A stretch of 64,000 nt of DNA from Ephemerocybe angulata (lineage: Eukaryota > Basidiomycota > Agaricomycetes > Agaricales > Psathyrellaceae), in assembly GCA_013368325.1 (NCBI GenBank), contig JAACJK010000119.1, positions 1-64,000 on the forward strand, given 5' to 3'. The position numbers were made by a program, and so were the translations under genes. Position 1 is the stretch's first letter; each line of letters opens with the position of its first letter. This document shows positions 1 to 9,142 of this stretch, piece by piece. The notes beneath the pieces are model-generated. The model worked only from the letters and a program-made list of their open reading frames with translations, was not told the DNA's origin and searched no databases.

Positions 1-480
1 CATCAGAATCTGGTAAATAACCGCCATAATCACTCTCTGGACTCTCTGAAGTATCAGAAGGATTAACACTATAAAAAATCCAATCATTACTAAAATTAGC
101 AGGGCTACCGCCCAGAACCAGTAAATATGAAAAATAAAATAAATTAAAAAAGTATTAGTTAATAAAAATAAATAATGATCTTGATTGTTGATAATATTAA
201 TACTAATAATATTAAGTACAAAGGAAATAGCATCAGTAATTATTATAATAATATTATTATAATAACTAAAACAGGAGATAAAGATACAAACATATAAGAT
301 TAACGGGATACTTAAGACAAAATATGCCATAAATCCTTGTTGAATCAACACAAATTTTTTTTTCAGGCCGTTATTTTTTTGTTCAAATAAACGAACAAAA
401 AAATTAGGCCAGTAAAAAAAAGGCTTAAAAATTTGGCTAAAGCCTGGATTTAGTAGCAATTTAATTTTTTTCATGATCAT
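1..480 (-). CDS. partial membrane ORF downstream of cob (3' end outside window)
   Basis: On the minus strand an ATG at 480-478 opens a frame with no TAA, TAG or TGA through to base 1, at least 160 codons. It begins 5 nt after the cob stop, so it could be co-transcribed with cob. The product has a basic N-terminus followed by several very hydrophobic Ile/Leu/Phe-rich stretches that could be 3-4 membrane segments. I do not recognise the family. Two dispersed hairpin repeats lie in frame inside it: a GGCCTAATTTTT/AAAATAACGGCC element at about 361-412 and a GCAGGGCTACCGCCC element at about 97-117. It may be a real accessory gene colonised by repeats, or a chance open frame. The length of the open frame in such AT-rich DNA favours a real or recently real gene. 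Confidence 0.45.
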   Translation of the reverse strand, partial: MIMKKIKLLLNPGFSQIFKPFFYWPNFFVRLFEQKNNGLKKKFVLIQQGFMAYFVLSIPLILYVCIFISCFSYYNNIIIIITDAISFVLNIISINIINNQDHYLFLLTNTFLIYFIFHIYWFWAVALLILVMIGFFIVLILLILQRVQRVIMAVIYQILM

Positions 481-485
481 CTTTT

Positions 486-1642
486 TTATTTTTTTTTTGT
501 AGCTACGTCCATTAAAGTATTTTCTAAAATACCTATTGCCGGAACAATAATTAAGAACCAGGCAAAATAGAAAGCAGTTGAAATTTGTCCAATAGAAACA
601 TAAGGTTCATTAGGATGTTGACTACCAATCCACATTAATATAATAAAATCCACTACAAAAAACCAGAAAGCTAATTTCATAGCAGGTCTAAATTGAGCAC
701 CTCTTATTCTAGATAAATCAGTAAATGGTAATACTAATAATATTAATAATGAACCAAACATAGCCATTACTCCTAATAATTTATTAGGAATACTTCTTAA
801 AATAGCATAATAAGGTAATAAATACCATTCTGGTACTATAGAAGCAGGTGTTACCATTGGATCAGCAGGAATATAATTATCTGAGTGACCTAATAAATTA
901 GGATAGAAGAAAACTATGATAGATAAAACTAAGAAAAATGCAAATATAGTCACTAAATCTTTAAACATAAAATAAGGATGCATTGCATATCTATCTCCAT
1001 TTGAAGTTACTCCATTAGGATTTCCTGATCCATGTACATGTAATGCTATTAAATGAGCAACAGCTAAAGCAGCTAATAAAAAAGGCAATAGATAATGTAA
1101 TGAAAAAATCTATTTAATGTAGCATTAGATACTGAAAATCCACCCCAAATTAATTCTACTAAATCTACTCCAAATACTGGTATAGCACTTAATAAATTAG
1201 TAATTACTGTAGCACCCCATAATGACATTTGACCATAAGGTAATACATATCCTAAAAAAGCGATTGCCATCATTAAGATTAATATTATTGTCCCTATTGT
1301 CCAAACTAAGATTCTAGGAGATTTATATGAACCATAATACATACCTCTTCCTATATGTGCATATACAAATATAAAAAAGAAGGATGCTACATTGGCATGA
1401 ATATATCTTATTAACCAACCATTATTTACATCTCTCATTATATGTTCTACACTATTAAATGCTAAATCTACATTAGGTGTATAATGCATAGCTAAAAATG
1501 CCCCAGTTAAAATTTGTATTATTAAACATACTGCTAATAATGATCCAAAATTCCATAAATAACTTAAATTAGCAGGTTGAGGAGAATCTACTACATAAGA
1601 ATTAAATATTCTTAATAAAACGTGACTTTTTAATATTCTCAT
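486..1642 (-). CDS. cob: apocytochrome b, with a one-base frameshift
   Basis: Cytochrome b, the membrane haem subunit of complex III (ubiquinol to cytochrome c). The N-terminal part (1642 to about 1103) has the start [10 protein letters not shown], the helix-B haem histidines in RYIHANVAS and VYAHIGRG, and the Qo-site helices. The C-terminal part (to 486) starts in helix D ([14 protein letters not shown]) and includes the PEW-containing loop [17 protein letters not shown]. The two parts are in different frames. The break is at a run of six A at 1103-1108 (T6 on the coding strand). A seventh T would give [16 protein letters not shown], the expected helix-D sequence with its haem histidine. The rebuilt protein would be 385 residues, a normal length. 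This is most likely a homopolymer sequencing error. There is no intron. cob lies outside the inverted duplication, so no second copy is available for comparison. Confidence 0.95.
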
Positions 1643-2069
1643 GAGTTTTGTATTTATTTATTCTAGCTCTAGCTTTTATTCTGTCCATTCACTTCACTTT
1701 TTTTACTGGCCATTCTAATTTTTTATCACTTTTTTTATTTGTTTACTTTTTTATCTTTAGATAAAAAAGTGATAGATAAAAAAAGTCAACAAAAAAAAAA
1801 ATAACCTGGCCATTCTAATTTTTTTATTTTTACAAAAAAAATAACTGGTGAGTAAAAACTAGGTTTATAATTGCTAGCTAATTATCTATTTCCCTTCCTT
1901 AAATATCACTTTTTTTATATAGATAAAAAAAGTTTTGAAGGAAGAAGGATTAATCTCTTCTTATCTTAACTTTGGCTTTATAACCCCTTATTAATTTTTT
2001 TTTATAAAAAAAGTCAACAAAAGGCAAGGTTAAGGATTATGGGCTAGTATTAAGAAGTTAATATTTACT
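1643..2069. repeat. hairpin-repeat spacer between cob and tRNA-His
   Basis: No gene seen. It contains TTTATCTTTAGATAAAAAAG stems, a split GGCCATTCTAATTTTT/AAAAATAACTG element and further A/T palindromes of the dispersed families. It is also the 5' region of cob. Confidence 0.7.
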
Positions 2070-2141
2070 AGTAAAATCAGAGGCTCGAACTCTGAACAAA
2101 GTCGCCACAAGACTTCATTTTACCAATTAAACTAATTTTAC
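2070..2141 (-). tRNA. trnH: tRNA-His (GUG)
   Basis: Cloverleaf on the minus strand. Acceptor GTAAAAT pairs with ATTTTAC. The anticodon stem AAGTC/GACTT closes the loop TTGTGGC (anticodon GTG). The T arm is CAGAG-TTCGAGC-CTCTG. First of eight tRNA genes in a minus-strand cluster between cob and nad6. Confidence 0.88.
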
Positions 2142-2463
2142 TAAAATTCCTACTAACTATCACCAGTTATTTTTTTTTGTTTTGTAACAAATACAAAAAA
2201 AATTAGAATGGCCAGTTATCACTTTTTTAATCTGTTTACTATCAGTGATAGATTAAAATTAGTAAACATCTAAGTCAATACAGATAAAAAAAAGTCAATA
2301 ATAAGTCTTGTTGGACTTAATTTTTTTTTTGTAAAAAAAAAATCAGTCCTAGTAATTTTTTTTGTATTGACTTTTTTTTCTTGTTCAGTTATTTTTTTTA
2401 AAAAAAAAAATTAGAATGGCCAGTAATTTTTTTCACTTAAAAATTAGCCTTAATTAATAAAAT

Positions 2464-2537
2464 CTGAGTTGATCAGACTCGAACTGATATAAGCCATTAC
2501 CAAAAAATGGTGTTTTTCCAAATTAAACTACAACTCA
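2464..2537 (-). tRNA. trnQ: tRNA-Gln (UUG)
   Basis: Acceptor TGAGTTG/CAACTCA, anticodon stem CCATT/AATGG with loop TTTTGGT (anticodon TTG), T arm ATCAG-TTCGAGT-CTGAT. The 322-nt spacer before it (2142-2463) is only hairpin repeats. Confidence 0.88.
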
Positions 2538-2775
2538 TTAGCAACAGTTTTGTTTTCTTTTTAACAGGTAGCCCTGTAGGACTGATTTTTTTTATTGACT
2601 TTTTTTATCTGTTGACTTTTTTATCTTTATCACTTTTTTTTTATATAAATAAAAAAAAAGTAATAAAAAAGTGATAAACAAATAAAAAAAGTGATAAACA
2701 AAAAAAATAACTGGATTAGTAAGTGATAAAAAAAAAGTGATAATAGGGATAATTCTTTAATTTTTTTTTTTTGTT

Positions 2776-2847
2776 TGCCGAATACTGGAATTGAACCAAT
2801 ATCAAAATCTTACAAGGAATCCGTTTTACCAATTAAACTATATCGGC
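2776..2847 (-). tRNA. trnT: tRNA-Thr (UGU), imperfect cloverleaf
   Basis: Acceptor GCCGATA against ATTCGGC pairs at the first five positions, but positions 6 and 7 are T-T and A-A mismatches. The anticodon arm GATTC/GATTT also has a T-T mismatch and closes CTTGTAA (anticodon TGT). The T arm ATTGG-TTCAATT-CCAGT is sound. Identity as Thr is likely. The mismatches are either real or a base-calling problem. Confidence 0.75.
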
Positions 2848-3297
2848 TACTGGGCGCTTATCATTTCAGCATAATTTTTTTTGTTCTTGCTGGCCATTCT
2901 AATTTTTTTTGTATTTGTTCAAAAAAAAATAACTGGTGATACAAAAAAAATAAATGCCATTTGACTTTTTTTTTTTTATTGACTTTTTTTTATCACTTTT
3001 TTTATCTATCACTGATAGCTGGCCAATCTAATTTTTTTGTTTTCACTTTTTTTATCTGTTTACTTTTTTATTGTTAATAAAAAAGTGATAGATAAAAAAA
3101 GTAAACAAAAAATAACTGCAGATAAAAAAGTCAAGTAAAATAAATAAACAAAAAAAAAGTCAAAGCCCTACTTATTGTTAATAAAAATTAGTAGCCCAAT
3201 TATCACTAATTTTTTTTGTTGTCCAATACTTATTACTAAGTTATTTTTTTCTCTTATAAGAAAAAAAGTAAGTAACCCTTAAGGTTATAATCAGCAT
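2848..3297. repeat. hairpin-repeat spacer between tRNA-Thr and tRNA-Phe
   Basis: About 450 nt without a gene. It holds two GGCCATTCTAATT-type stems, long TCACTTTTTT/AAAAAAGTGA stems and fragments of the CAGCATAATTTTTTTTG repeat, which also occurs near 4440. Confidence 0.7.
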
Positions 3298-3369
3298 TGC
3301 CCCGGGAGAGAATTGAACTCCCATATCTATAGCTTCAAAATAGCGCTTTGACCACTAAGCAACCGAGGC
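3298..3369 (-). tRNA. trnF: tRNA-Phe (GAA)
   Basis: Acceptor GCCTCGG/CCGGGGC, D stem GCTT/AAGC, anticodon loop TTGAAGC (anticodon GAA), T arm GGGAG-TTCAATT-CTCTC. Only 22 nt separate it from tRNA-Glu. Confidence 0.87.
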
Positions 3370-3391
3370 TATCGATATTATATTTTTAATT

Positions 3392-3463
3392 TGATCCTTA
3401 TCAGATTTGAACTGATCCCGACTCCTTGAAGGGGAGTTGTACGAACCACTATACTAAAGGACC
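3392..3463 (-). tRNA. trnE: tRNA-Glu (UUC)
   Basis: Acceptor GGTCCTT/AAGGATC, anticodon stem ACTCC/GGAGT with loop CCTTCAA (anticodon TTC), T arm ATCAG-TTCAAAT-CTGAT. Confidence 0.9.
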
Positions 3464-3698
3464 TATAATATTACTAATTTTTTTTCAGGCTATCACTTAC
3501 TAATTAATTTTTTTTGTATTGTTACAAAAAAATTGATAAGGGTTATCTGCAGTTATTTTTTTTGTAACAAATAAAAAAAATTAGAATGGCCAGTATCACT
3601 TTTTAACAGTCAACAGATAAAAAAAGTCAACAGATAAAAAAGTAAAAAAAAAAAAATTAAGCCCAATAGCTAAGGCTAGTAAATAAAAAATAAGGTTT

Positions 3699-3771
3699 GT
3701 GCGAAATTAGGATTTGAACCTAAAATGAGAGCTCATGAGGCTCTAGTGTTAACCAATTACACTATTTCGCA
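3699..3771 (-). tRNA. trnM: tRNA-Met (CAU), copy 1
   Basis: Acceptor TGCGAAA/TTTCGCA, D stem GTGT/ACAC, anticodon stem AGAGC/GCTCT with loop CTCATGA (anticodon CAT), T arm TTAGG-TTCAAAT-CCTAA. One of three CAU-anticodon tRNA genes here. Which one is the initiator cannot be settled by eye. Confidence 0.9.
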
Positions 3772-4017
3772 TATATTTTTATCACTTTTTTTATTTATAT
3801 AAAAAAAGTCAATATTAATAGAAGGGAGGAATGCGGAAAATGGAGGGATTTTTGTTTAAATATTTGCTTAATTTTACCGCAGTTATAAAAAAAAAAATAA
3901 CCCGCATTCCAGTTTTAGTTCTTATTGTTGACTTTTTTTATCTGTTGACTAATTTTAATCTTTAGATCAAATAAAGATATAAACAGATAAAAAAAAAGTG
4001 ATAAAAACAAAAAAATT

Positions 4018-4090
4018 AGGCCTTAAGAGGAATCGAACCTATGTAAAAAGTATTAACAGTACTTCGCTTTAACCACTCAGCCATAAGACC
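4018..4090 (-). tRNA. trnN: tRNA-Asn (GUU)
   Basis: Acceptor GGTCTTA/TAAGGCC, D stem GCT/AGC, anticodon stem AAGTA/TACTT with loop CTGTTAA (anticodon GTT). The T arm ATAGG-TTCGATT-CCTCT has one mismatch. Confidence 0.85.
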
Positions 4091-4520
4091 CTTTTTATAT
4101 TTACTTTACTAACTTAATTTTTACTAATCAATTTATTATCACTTTTTTTATTTATATCTGGAAAAAAGTCAACAGCTACAAAATTGATAAGGTTTCTTAT
4201 TTTTTTTTTGTTTAATTTTTTTTGTATTTGTTACAAAAAAAATAACAGGCCTTAGCCAGTTATCACTTTTTTAATCTGTGGACTTTTTATTCTATTGATT
4301 AAAAAAGTGATAGATTAAAATTAGTAAACATATAAAAAAGTGATAACTGACTTTTTTTTAAAGTTAATAAGTAGTTAAGTTTATATTATATAGTTAATCT
4401 TAATTTATTATAATTTGTTTATATTTCTTTTAACTAATTTCAGCATAATTTTTTTTGTTCTTGCTGGCCATTCTAATTTTTTTTGTATTTGTTCAAAAAA
4501 AATAACTGCTAAGTGATATT
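4091..4520. repeat. hairpin-repeat spacer between tRNA-Asn and tRNA-Pro
   Basis: About 430 nt with no gene seen. It contains nested A/T stems, a CAGGCCTTAGCCAG core near 4250 and another copy of the CAGCATAATTTTTTTTG...GGCCATTCTAATT block near 4441-4505. Confidence 0.7.
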
Positions 4521-4593
4521 TGAGAGAGACACGACTCGAACGTGCAGCTCCTTACTCCCAAAGTAAGTTCCTTACCAATTAGAATACTCTCTC
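4521..4593 (-). tRNA. trnP: tRNA-Pro (UGG)
   Basis: Acceptor GAGAGAG/CTCTCTC, D stem TTCT/GGAA, anticodon stem CTTAC/GTAAG with loop TTTGGGA (anticodon TGG), T arm GCACG-TTCGAGT-CGTGT. Confidence 0.88.
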
Positions 4594-4891
4594 TCGATGA
4601 TTACTTCTTTTAATCACTTAATTTTTTTATATCACTTATTATATAAAAAAAAAATTAGAGTAGCAGTAGGGTTGGTGGGTTGGTAAACTCAATTACTTTT
4701 TATCACTAATTTTTATTCAGTGGACTTTTTTTTATCACTTTTTTATTACTTTTTTTTTATTTATATAAAAAAAAGTGATAAAGATAAAAAAGTAAACAAA
4801 TAAAAAAAGTCAATAAATAAACGAACAAAAAAAAATTAGCCTATTATTTTTTTTTGAACAAATACAAAAAAAATTAGGGCTATTAATTTTC

Positions 4892-5605
4892 TTATTTTTT
4901 AGTAATAACAATAGTAGCAAACATAGCCAATAATAGAATAAAACTTAAAATAATTAATAAAATAGCACCATAAGTGTATAATGTATGTCCTAAAACTTCT
5001 ATTTGTATAAAGTTTAAAATATATAAGTCTGGATTACTAAATTGGGGAAATTGAACAATTGTAGCTGGTAAAATATTTGATGAATTAAAACTACTTATCA
5101 GGCCTTGTGCCATTTGACTTTTTTGTTCTAAAAAAAGTGATAAATTTTCTTTAAATAAACTCATATCCGAATTTATTAAATAATAATTTAACTTATTAAT
5201 ATGTAATTTTTGCCAATCGGAGAAAAATAATACTGGATAGTTAAAACTAGAAACATTATTAAAATTAAATGGTATTATATTATAAATTATATATAAAAAT
5301 AATGAACCTATACTAATAGCTAAGGGTAGATTTTTAGTATATTGAGTACCAGTTTCTAAAATATCTGTTAATTTAATATTTATCATCATTATTACAAATA
5401 AAAATAATACTGCTATAGCTCCAACATATACTATTATATAAGAAATACCTATAAATTGTATTCCTATTAAAATTAAATAACCTGCTGCAAATACAAAAGT
5501 AAAAATTAAGTATATAACTGAAATAACTGGATTTTTAGCTGTTATAGTTAATATTCCAGATAATACTGTTCCAATAGATAAAAAATTTAAAAATAAAGTT
5601 GTCAT
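4892..5605 (-). CDS. nad6: NADH dehydrogenase subunit 6
   Basis: Membrane subunit of complex I, 237 residues, with five hydrophobic helices and the conserved helix-3 sequence VGAIAVLFLFVIMMINIKL near residues 60-78. The last helix lies after HTLYTYGA near the C-terminus. The segment around residues 125-195 between the last two helices is hydrophilic and long. Within it a dispersed hairpin (5099-5141, minus-strand reading TCACTTTTTTT...AAAAAAGTCAA then GGCACAAGGCCTG) is translated in frame as part of SLFLEQKSQMAQGL. ATG start, TAA stop. It stands alone between tRNA-Pro and tRNA-Asp on the same strand. It has no copy in arm 2, which ends before it. Confidence 0.95.
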   Translation of the reverse strand: MTTLFLNFLSIGTVLSGILTITAKNPVISVIYLIFTFVFAAGYLILIGIQFIGISYIIVYVGAIAVLFLFVIMMINIKLTDILETGTQYTKNLPLAISIGSLFLYIIYNIIPFNFNNVSSFNYPVLFFSDWQKLHINKLNYYLINSDMSLFKENLSLFLEQKSQMAQGLISSFNSSNILPATIVQFPQFSNPDLYILNFIQIEVLGHTLYTYGAILLIILSFILLLAMFATIVITKK

Positions 5606-6509
5606 TTTTTTTAATGTTTATTTTCGTTGTCTCTTTAATTTTTATATCACTCAATAAAAAATTTAGCTGTAATTATTACTTATTTGTTTGTTTTTGTTTT
5701 TGTAGGACTGATTTTTTTTTATACAAAAAAAATTAATTGGGCAATCTAATTTTTTTTGTATTTGTTACAAAAAAAATAACTACAATTATAACTTTTTATC
5801 ACTTTTTTTTTATAAAAAAAAAGTCAACAGCTGGCCATTCGGCCTGGATTAGTGATAAATAACAAAAGAAAAAAAAGTTATACAACCCTGCGGTAAAAAT
5901 TAGCTGGCACTTATTTTTTTGTTAAAACAACAAAAAAAATTAGCGGTAAAAATTAAAGAAGACTACTCTGACTGACTTATCTGACTTTTTTGTTACTTTT
6001 TTTTTTATAAAAAAAAGTGATAGATAAAAAAGTCTGTAAGTAATAGGAGACAATAAACTATAATAGTTATTTTTTTTTAGTAATTTTTTTATAAAAATAG
6101 ATATAGCTATAGGACTTATTTTTTTTTACAAACCCTGCGGTAAAAATTAATTGAGCAATCTAATTTTTTTGTATTGTAACAAAAAAAATAACTACAACTA
6201 GATTAATTTATCACTTTTTTTATAAATAAACCTTATCAATTTTTTTTTTACTACAACTGGCCTTTAGGCCTGGATTAGTAAGTAACATTATAGTAGGTTT
6301 AACCTAGAAATTTTTAACTATTATTCTTAGTTAATTAGAAAAATTGTTAGGATGACTTAGCATACTTAGTAGGGCTAATATTGACTTTTTTTACAGTTAT
6401 TTTTTTTTGTAACAATACAAAAAAAATTAGAATGGCCAGTATCACTTTAATAAAAAAAGTGATAACCCTTGCGGTAAAAAATAATTGTAAATATTCATTT
6501 TATTATTAT
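5606..6509. repeat. long hairpin-repeat spacer between nad6 and tRNA-Asp
   Basis: About 900 nt without a gene. Notable pieces are a CTGGCCATTCGGCCTGG core at about 5831, a complete CCTTATCAAT...GGATTAGTAAG element at 6231-6283, and two A/T elements at 6161-6194 and 6397-6431 that are reverse complements of each other. Arm 2 ends at the equivalent of base 6141 and the third fold-back begins near 6424, so this spacer is where the second turn of the sequence happens. Confidence 0.75.
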
Positions 6510-6582
6510 CGAGCCCTTACAGATTCGAACTGAAACACCTCTAATTGACAATTAGATACTCTACCAATTAAGCTAAGGGCCC
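6510..6582 (-). tRNA. trnD: tRNA-Asp (GUC)
   Basis: Acceptor GGGCCCT/AGGGCTC, anticodon stem TCTAA/TTAGA with loop TTGTCAA (anticodon GTC), T loop TTCGAAT. An intact copy lies in arm 2 (62716-62788) and a damaged third copy at about 63335-63404. Confidence 0.9.
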
Positions 6583-6691
6583 TTAGGCTATCTCCTGACT
6601 TTTTTTTATTTAAACAAAAAAAGTGAAATGAATAAACGAATTTAACTGACTTTTTTTTATCACTTTTTTTTATATTGACTTTTGATAAAAA

Positions 6692-6744
6692 CCTTATCAA
6701 TTTTTTTTTTACTACAACTGGCCTTTAGGCCTGGATTAGTAAGT
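6692..6744. repeat. CCTTATCAAT...GGATTAGTAAG element with GGCCTTTAGGCC core
   Basis: A compact nested palindrome: CCTTATCAATTTT, a T-run, ACTACAACT, the core GGCCTTTAGGCC, then TGGATTAGTAAG. Near-identical copies occur at 6231-6283, 19295-19345, 22329-22381 (inverted), about 26170-26221 (inverted) and about 27000-27050. Versions lacking the GGCC core are at 7042-7083 and 16529-16571. Confidence 0.8.
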
Positions 6745-7041
6745 AATAAAAAAAGTCTGAACCTCTTTCTCTTTTAAGGAATTATTATTATTGATAATTT
6801 TTCTTATCAATTCAGCACTAATTTTTTTACTAATTAATTTTTTTTGTAAAACAAAACAAAAAAATTGATAAGGGTTATCTGTTTATATCTTTTTTTGATC
6901 TGTTTATAAGATAGATTAAAATTAGTCCACAGATAGATAAAAAAAAGTCAATAAATAAACAAACCCTGCGGTAAAAAATAACTCTTAAATAAAAAATAAC
7001 TTAGTAATAAGTCAGTCAGTAAAAAAAATTAGGGTTACAAA

Positions 7042-7083
7042 CCTTATCAATTTTTTTTTTTACTACAACTAACTGGATTAGTA
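7042..7083. repeat. same element without the GGCC core (empty form)
   Basis: It reads CCTTATCAAT, a T-run, ACTACAACT, AACTGGATTAGTAA. Compared with the 6692-6744 copy, the GGCCTTTAGGCC core is absent and only AAC remains at that point. A second such copy is at 16529-16571. It is the natural empty site for the core module. Confidence 0.75.
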
Positions 7084-7098
7084 AAAATTAAAGAATTA

Positions 7099-7827
7099 TT
7101 AAGATAGAAAGTCCAATACGTACTGCAAATTGTTAATTAATTCTGGGTTTAATAAAGCTTGATCTAGATAATAATTATTTAAAAAGCTATTAATATCGAA
7201 ATTAGGGTATATTTTTTGAATGTCTAAACCTAATAAATTTAAGCTACTATTAAACCTTTTATTTAATAAAAAGAACGACTTGAGTTTTAATTGAACCATA
7301 TTTTTTTCAGTTAAAAAAAGTTCTTTATTATCCCGATCATTCCTTATATCAGCTGGCATTTCTGAATAATTATTTTGTTCATTCTCATAGTAACCTATGT
7401 ATTCAGTCAAGTATATTTTATAATCCTTCATTATACCTAATATATTTGCAACATGCCCGTTATCAGGTACAATATCTAGATCCTTCTGTTTAAACATACT
7501 TAAATCATTTTCCTGAAAATAATTTAAACTAATAGTAAATAAATTATTATTATTTACCATAAAACAATAGGAGTCTAAATCACTTATTTTTTCTATTCCA
7601 TAAAGTAAGTATTTATTTAGTGGGTGTAACTCCTTTAAAGATTCTAAATTTTCATAGAATGAGCTTCGAGTACCCGTTCTAGTTAATGAACTATATATAT
7701 GCATAAATTTGTTTCTAGTAAATTCTGGGTTTTCATTATTACCATATCTTAAAAGATTCACACCTTGATTTAAATCCATATTTTGATTATTTGTTAATTC
7801 CCTAAAAGCTAATAATAATTTATTCAT
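7099..7827 (-). CDS. free-standing hypothetical ORF (orf242), N-terminus shared with orf165
   Basis: 242 codons, ATG start, TAA stop. I do not recognise the protein. It is soluble-looking and Asn/Leu-rich, with no clear membrane helix or nuclease motif. Residues 1-30 (pattern KLxxAFxELTNNxNMxLNQGVNLLRYG) match residues 1-29 of orf165 near cox1, after which the two diverge. Its upstream leader (7828-7957) matches the leaders of orf165 and cox3. It lies 553 nt downstream of cox2 on the same strand. The ORF is intact in arm 2 (61469-62197), and that it survives the error-prone arm says little about function. It could be a host gene fragment, a plasmid-derived ORF or a diverged accessory protein. 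Confidence 0.65.
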   Translation of the reverse strand: MNKLLLAFRELTNNQNMDLNQGVNLLRYGNNENPEFTRNKFMHIYSSLTRTGTRSSFYENLESLKELHPLNKYLLYGIEKISDLDSYCFMVNNNNLFTISLNYFQENDLSMFKQKDLDIVPDNGHVANILGIMKDYKIYLTEYIGYYENEQNNYSEMPADIRNDRDNKELFLTEKNMVQLKLKSFFLLNKRFNSSLNLLGLDIQKIYPNFDINSFLNNYYLDQALLNPELINNLQYVLDFLS

Positions 7828-7957
7828 TTTTTTAATTGATTCGATTTAGTAGTATAAATTAAAATTTATTGCCTCACTTAAAAAAAGTGAAGGTATAATT
7901 ACTTAATACTATGATTAGTTAAATTAAGATAGCTCTGTCTCTAATTTACTTTTATTT
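7828..7957 (-). promoter_or_regulatory. conserved leader upstream of orf242 (shortest form)
   Basis: Read on the minus strand, this matches the leaders of orf165 (30424-30679) and cox3 (33015-33206): AGAGACAGAGCTATCTTAAT, then a hairpin, then GAGGCAATAAATTT, then TACTACTAAATCGAATCAAT just before the ATG. Here the hairpin is the minimal TCACTTTTTTTAAGTGA (7874-7890). It probably holds a promoter, RNA-processing site or translation-activator site. Which one is inference. Confidence 0.6.
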
Positions 7958-8380
7958 TTTTATCACTTTTTTTCTTTGTTTATCGCTAATTTTCTGGGCG
8001 GTAGCCCTGCTAAGATAAATAAATTAGTCAACCCTGCGGTAAAACATAAAAAAGTCAATCCTTAGGGATAAAATTTTTTTAACAAAATTAATTGTATAGT
8101 TAATTTTTTCACTTTTTATATTTGTTAATTTTTTTTATCACTTTCAGTTATTTTTTTATCAAAATAAATAAAAAAATTAGAATGGCCAGTTGACTTTTTT
8201 TATCTATATCTGGAAAAAAGTGATAAAAAAAGTCAATAAAACAAAAAAAAAAAAACAAAATAGCTGGCACTTATTTTTTTGTTAAAACAACAAAAAAATT
8301 AGCCTGAAAGTTCTAAAAAGTAAATAAAATTAGTGCTGAAAAATTAACTACAATTACTTTTTTTATATTAAAAAGTGATA
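7958..8380. repeat. hairpin-repeat spacer downstream of cox2
   Basis: No gene. It contains the CTGGGCGGTAGCCCTGCTAA module near 7995, a CCTGCGGTAAAA module near 8033 and GGCCAGT/AATTAG stems near 8150-8190. Confidence 0.65.
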
Positions 8381-9142
8381 TTAAGAAGCTGCTGAATCTA
8401 TCCATACTAAGAAATCAGGTGAAGATACTGCTTCTACTACAATAGGCATAAATCCGTGCCAAACTCCACATATTTCAGAGCATTGTCCATAGAATGTTCC
8501 AGTTCTTTCAGCTAAGAAAGAAGCTTGATTTAATCTACCTGGAACCGCATCTAATTTTAAACCTAAAGAAGGCACAGCGAAAGAATGTAAAACATCCGCA
8601 CCAGTAACTATTAATCTAATATGGCAATCAACTGGTATAATTAATTTATTATCTACATCTAATAATCTAAATTGTCCTAATTCTAAATCTGATTCAGGTA
8701 TCATGTAAGAATCAAAATCAATAGAATCTCCACTATCAGTGATAAAATCAGAATATTCATAAGACCAATACCATTGATGTCCTACTACTTTAATAGTTAA
8801 AGTAGGTGAAATAACTTCATCCATTAAATATAATAATCTAAAAGATGGGAAAGCTATAGCAATTAAAATTAATGCGGGAGTGATAGTCCAAATTAATTCT
8901 AATACTGTACCGTGTGTTAAATATTTATGAGCAATAGGATTTTTAGCTGAACTATAATAATACATTACTGAAAATAATACCCAACCTACAGATAGAAATA
9001 TTACTATTAAATAAAATCCTATAGTATTATGTAAAGTTACTAAACCTGTAAAACCAGGTGCAGCGCTATCTTGGAATCCAAATTGCCAAGGAAGAGGAGC
9101 ATCATTGAAAATTATATTAATTAATTTAAATTGTTCTAACAT
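8381..9142 (-). CDS. cox2: cytochrome c oxidase subunit 2
   Basis: Complex IV subunit that takes electrons from cytochrome c through the CuA centre. 253 residues, starting [20 protein letters not shown]. Two N-terminal membrane helices (about 36-60 and 82-105) precede the aromatic electron-entry motif [10 protein letters not shown] (121-130). The CuA ligands are all present: His186 ([10 protein letters not shown]), Cys221, Cys225, His229 and Met232 in [15 protein letters not shown] start, TAA stop, no intron. The mirror copy at 60156-60917 has the same reading frame. Confidence 0.98.
   Translation of the reverse strand: MLEQFKLINIIFNDAPLPWQFGFQDSAAPGFTGLVTLHNTIGFYLIVIFLSVGWVLFSVMYYYSSAKNPIAHKYLTHGTVLELIWTITPALILIAIAFPSFRLLYLMDEVISPTLTIKVVGHQWYWSYEYSDFITDSGDSIDFDSYMIPESDLELGQFRLLDVDNKLIIPVDCHIRLIVTGADVLHSFAVPSLGLKLDAVPGRLNQASFLAERTGTFYGQCSEICGVWHGFMPIVVEAVSSPDFLVWIDSAAS

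Noticed and set aside
6506..6700. Minus-strand 64-codon ORF
   Set aside because: It covers tRNA-Asp and repeat sequence and has no independent support.
7099..7827. orf242 as a homing endonuclease or plasmid DNA/RNA polymerase
   Set aside because: I see no LAGLIDADG, GIY-YIG or polymerase motifs, and it is too short for a plasmid polymerase.
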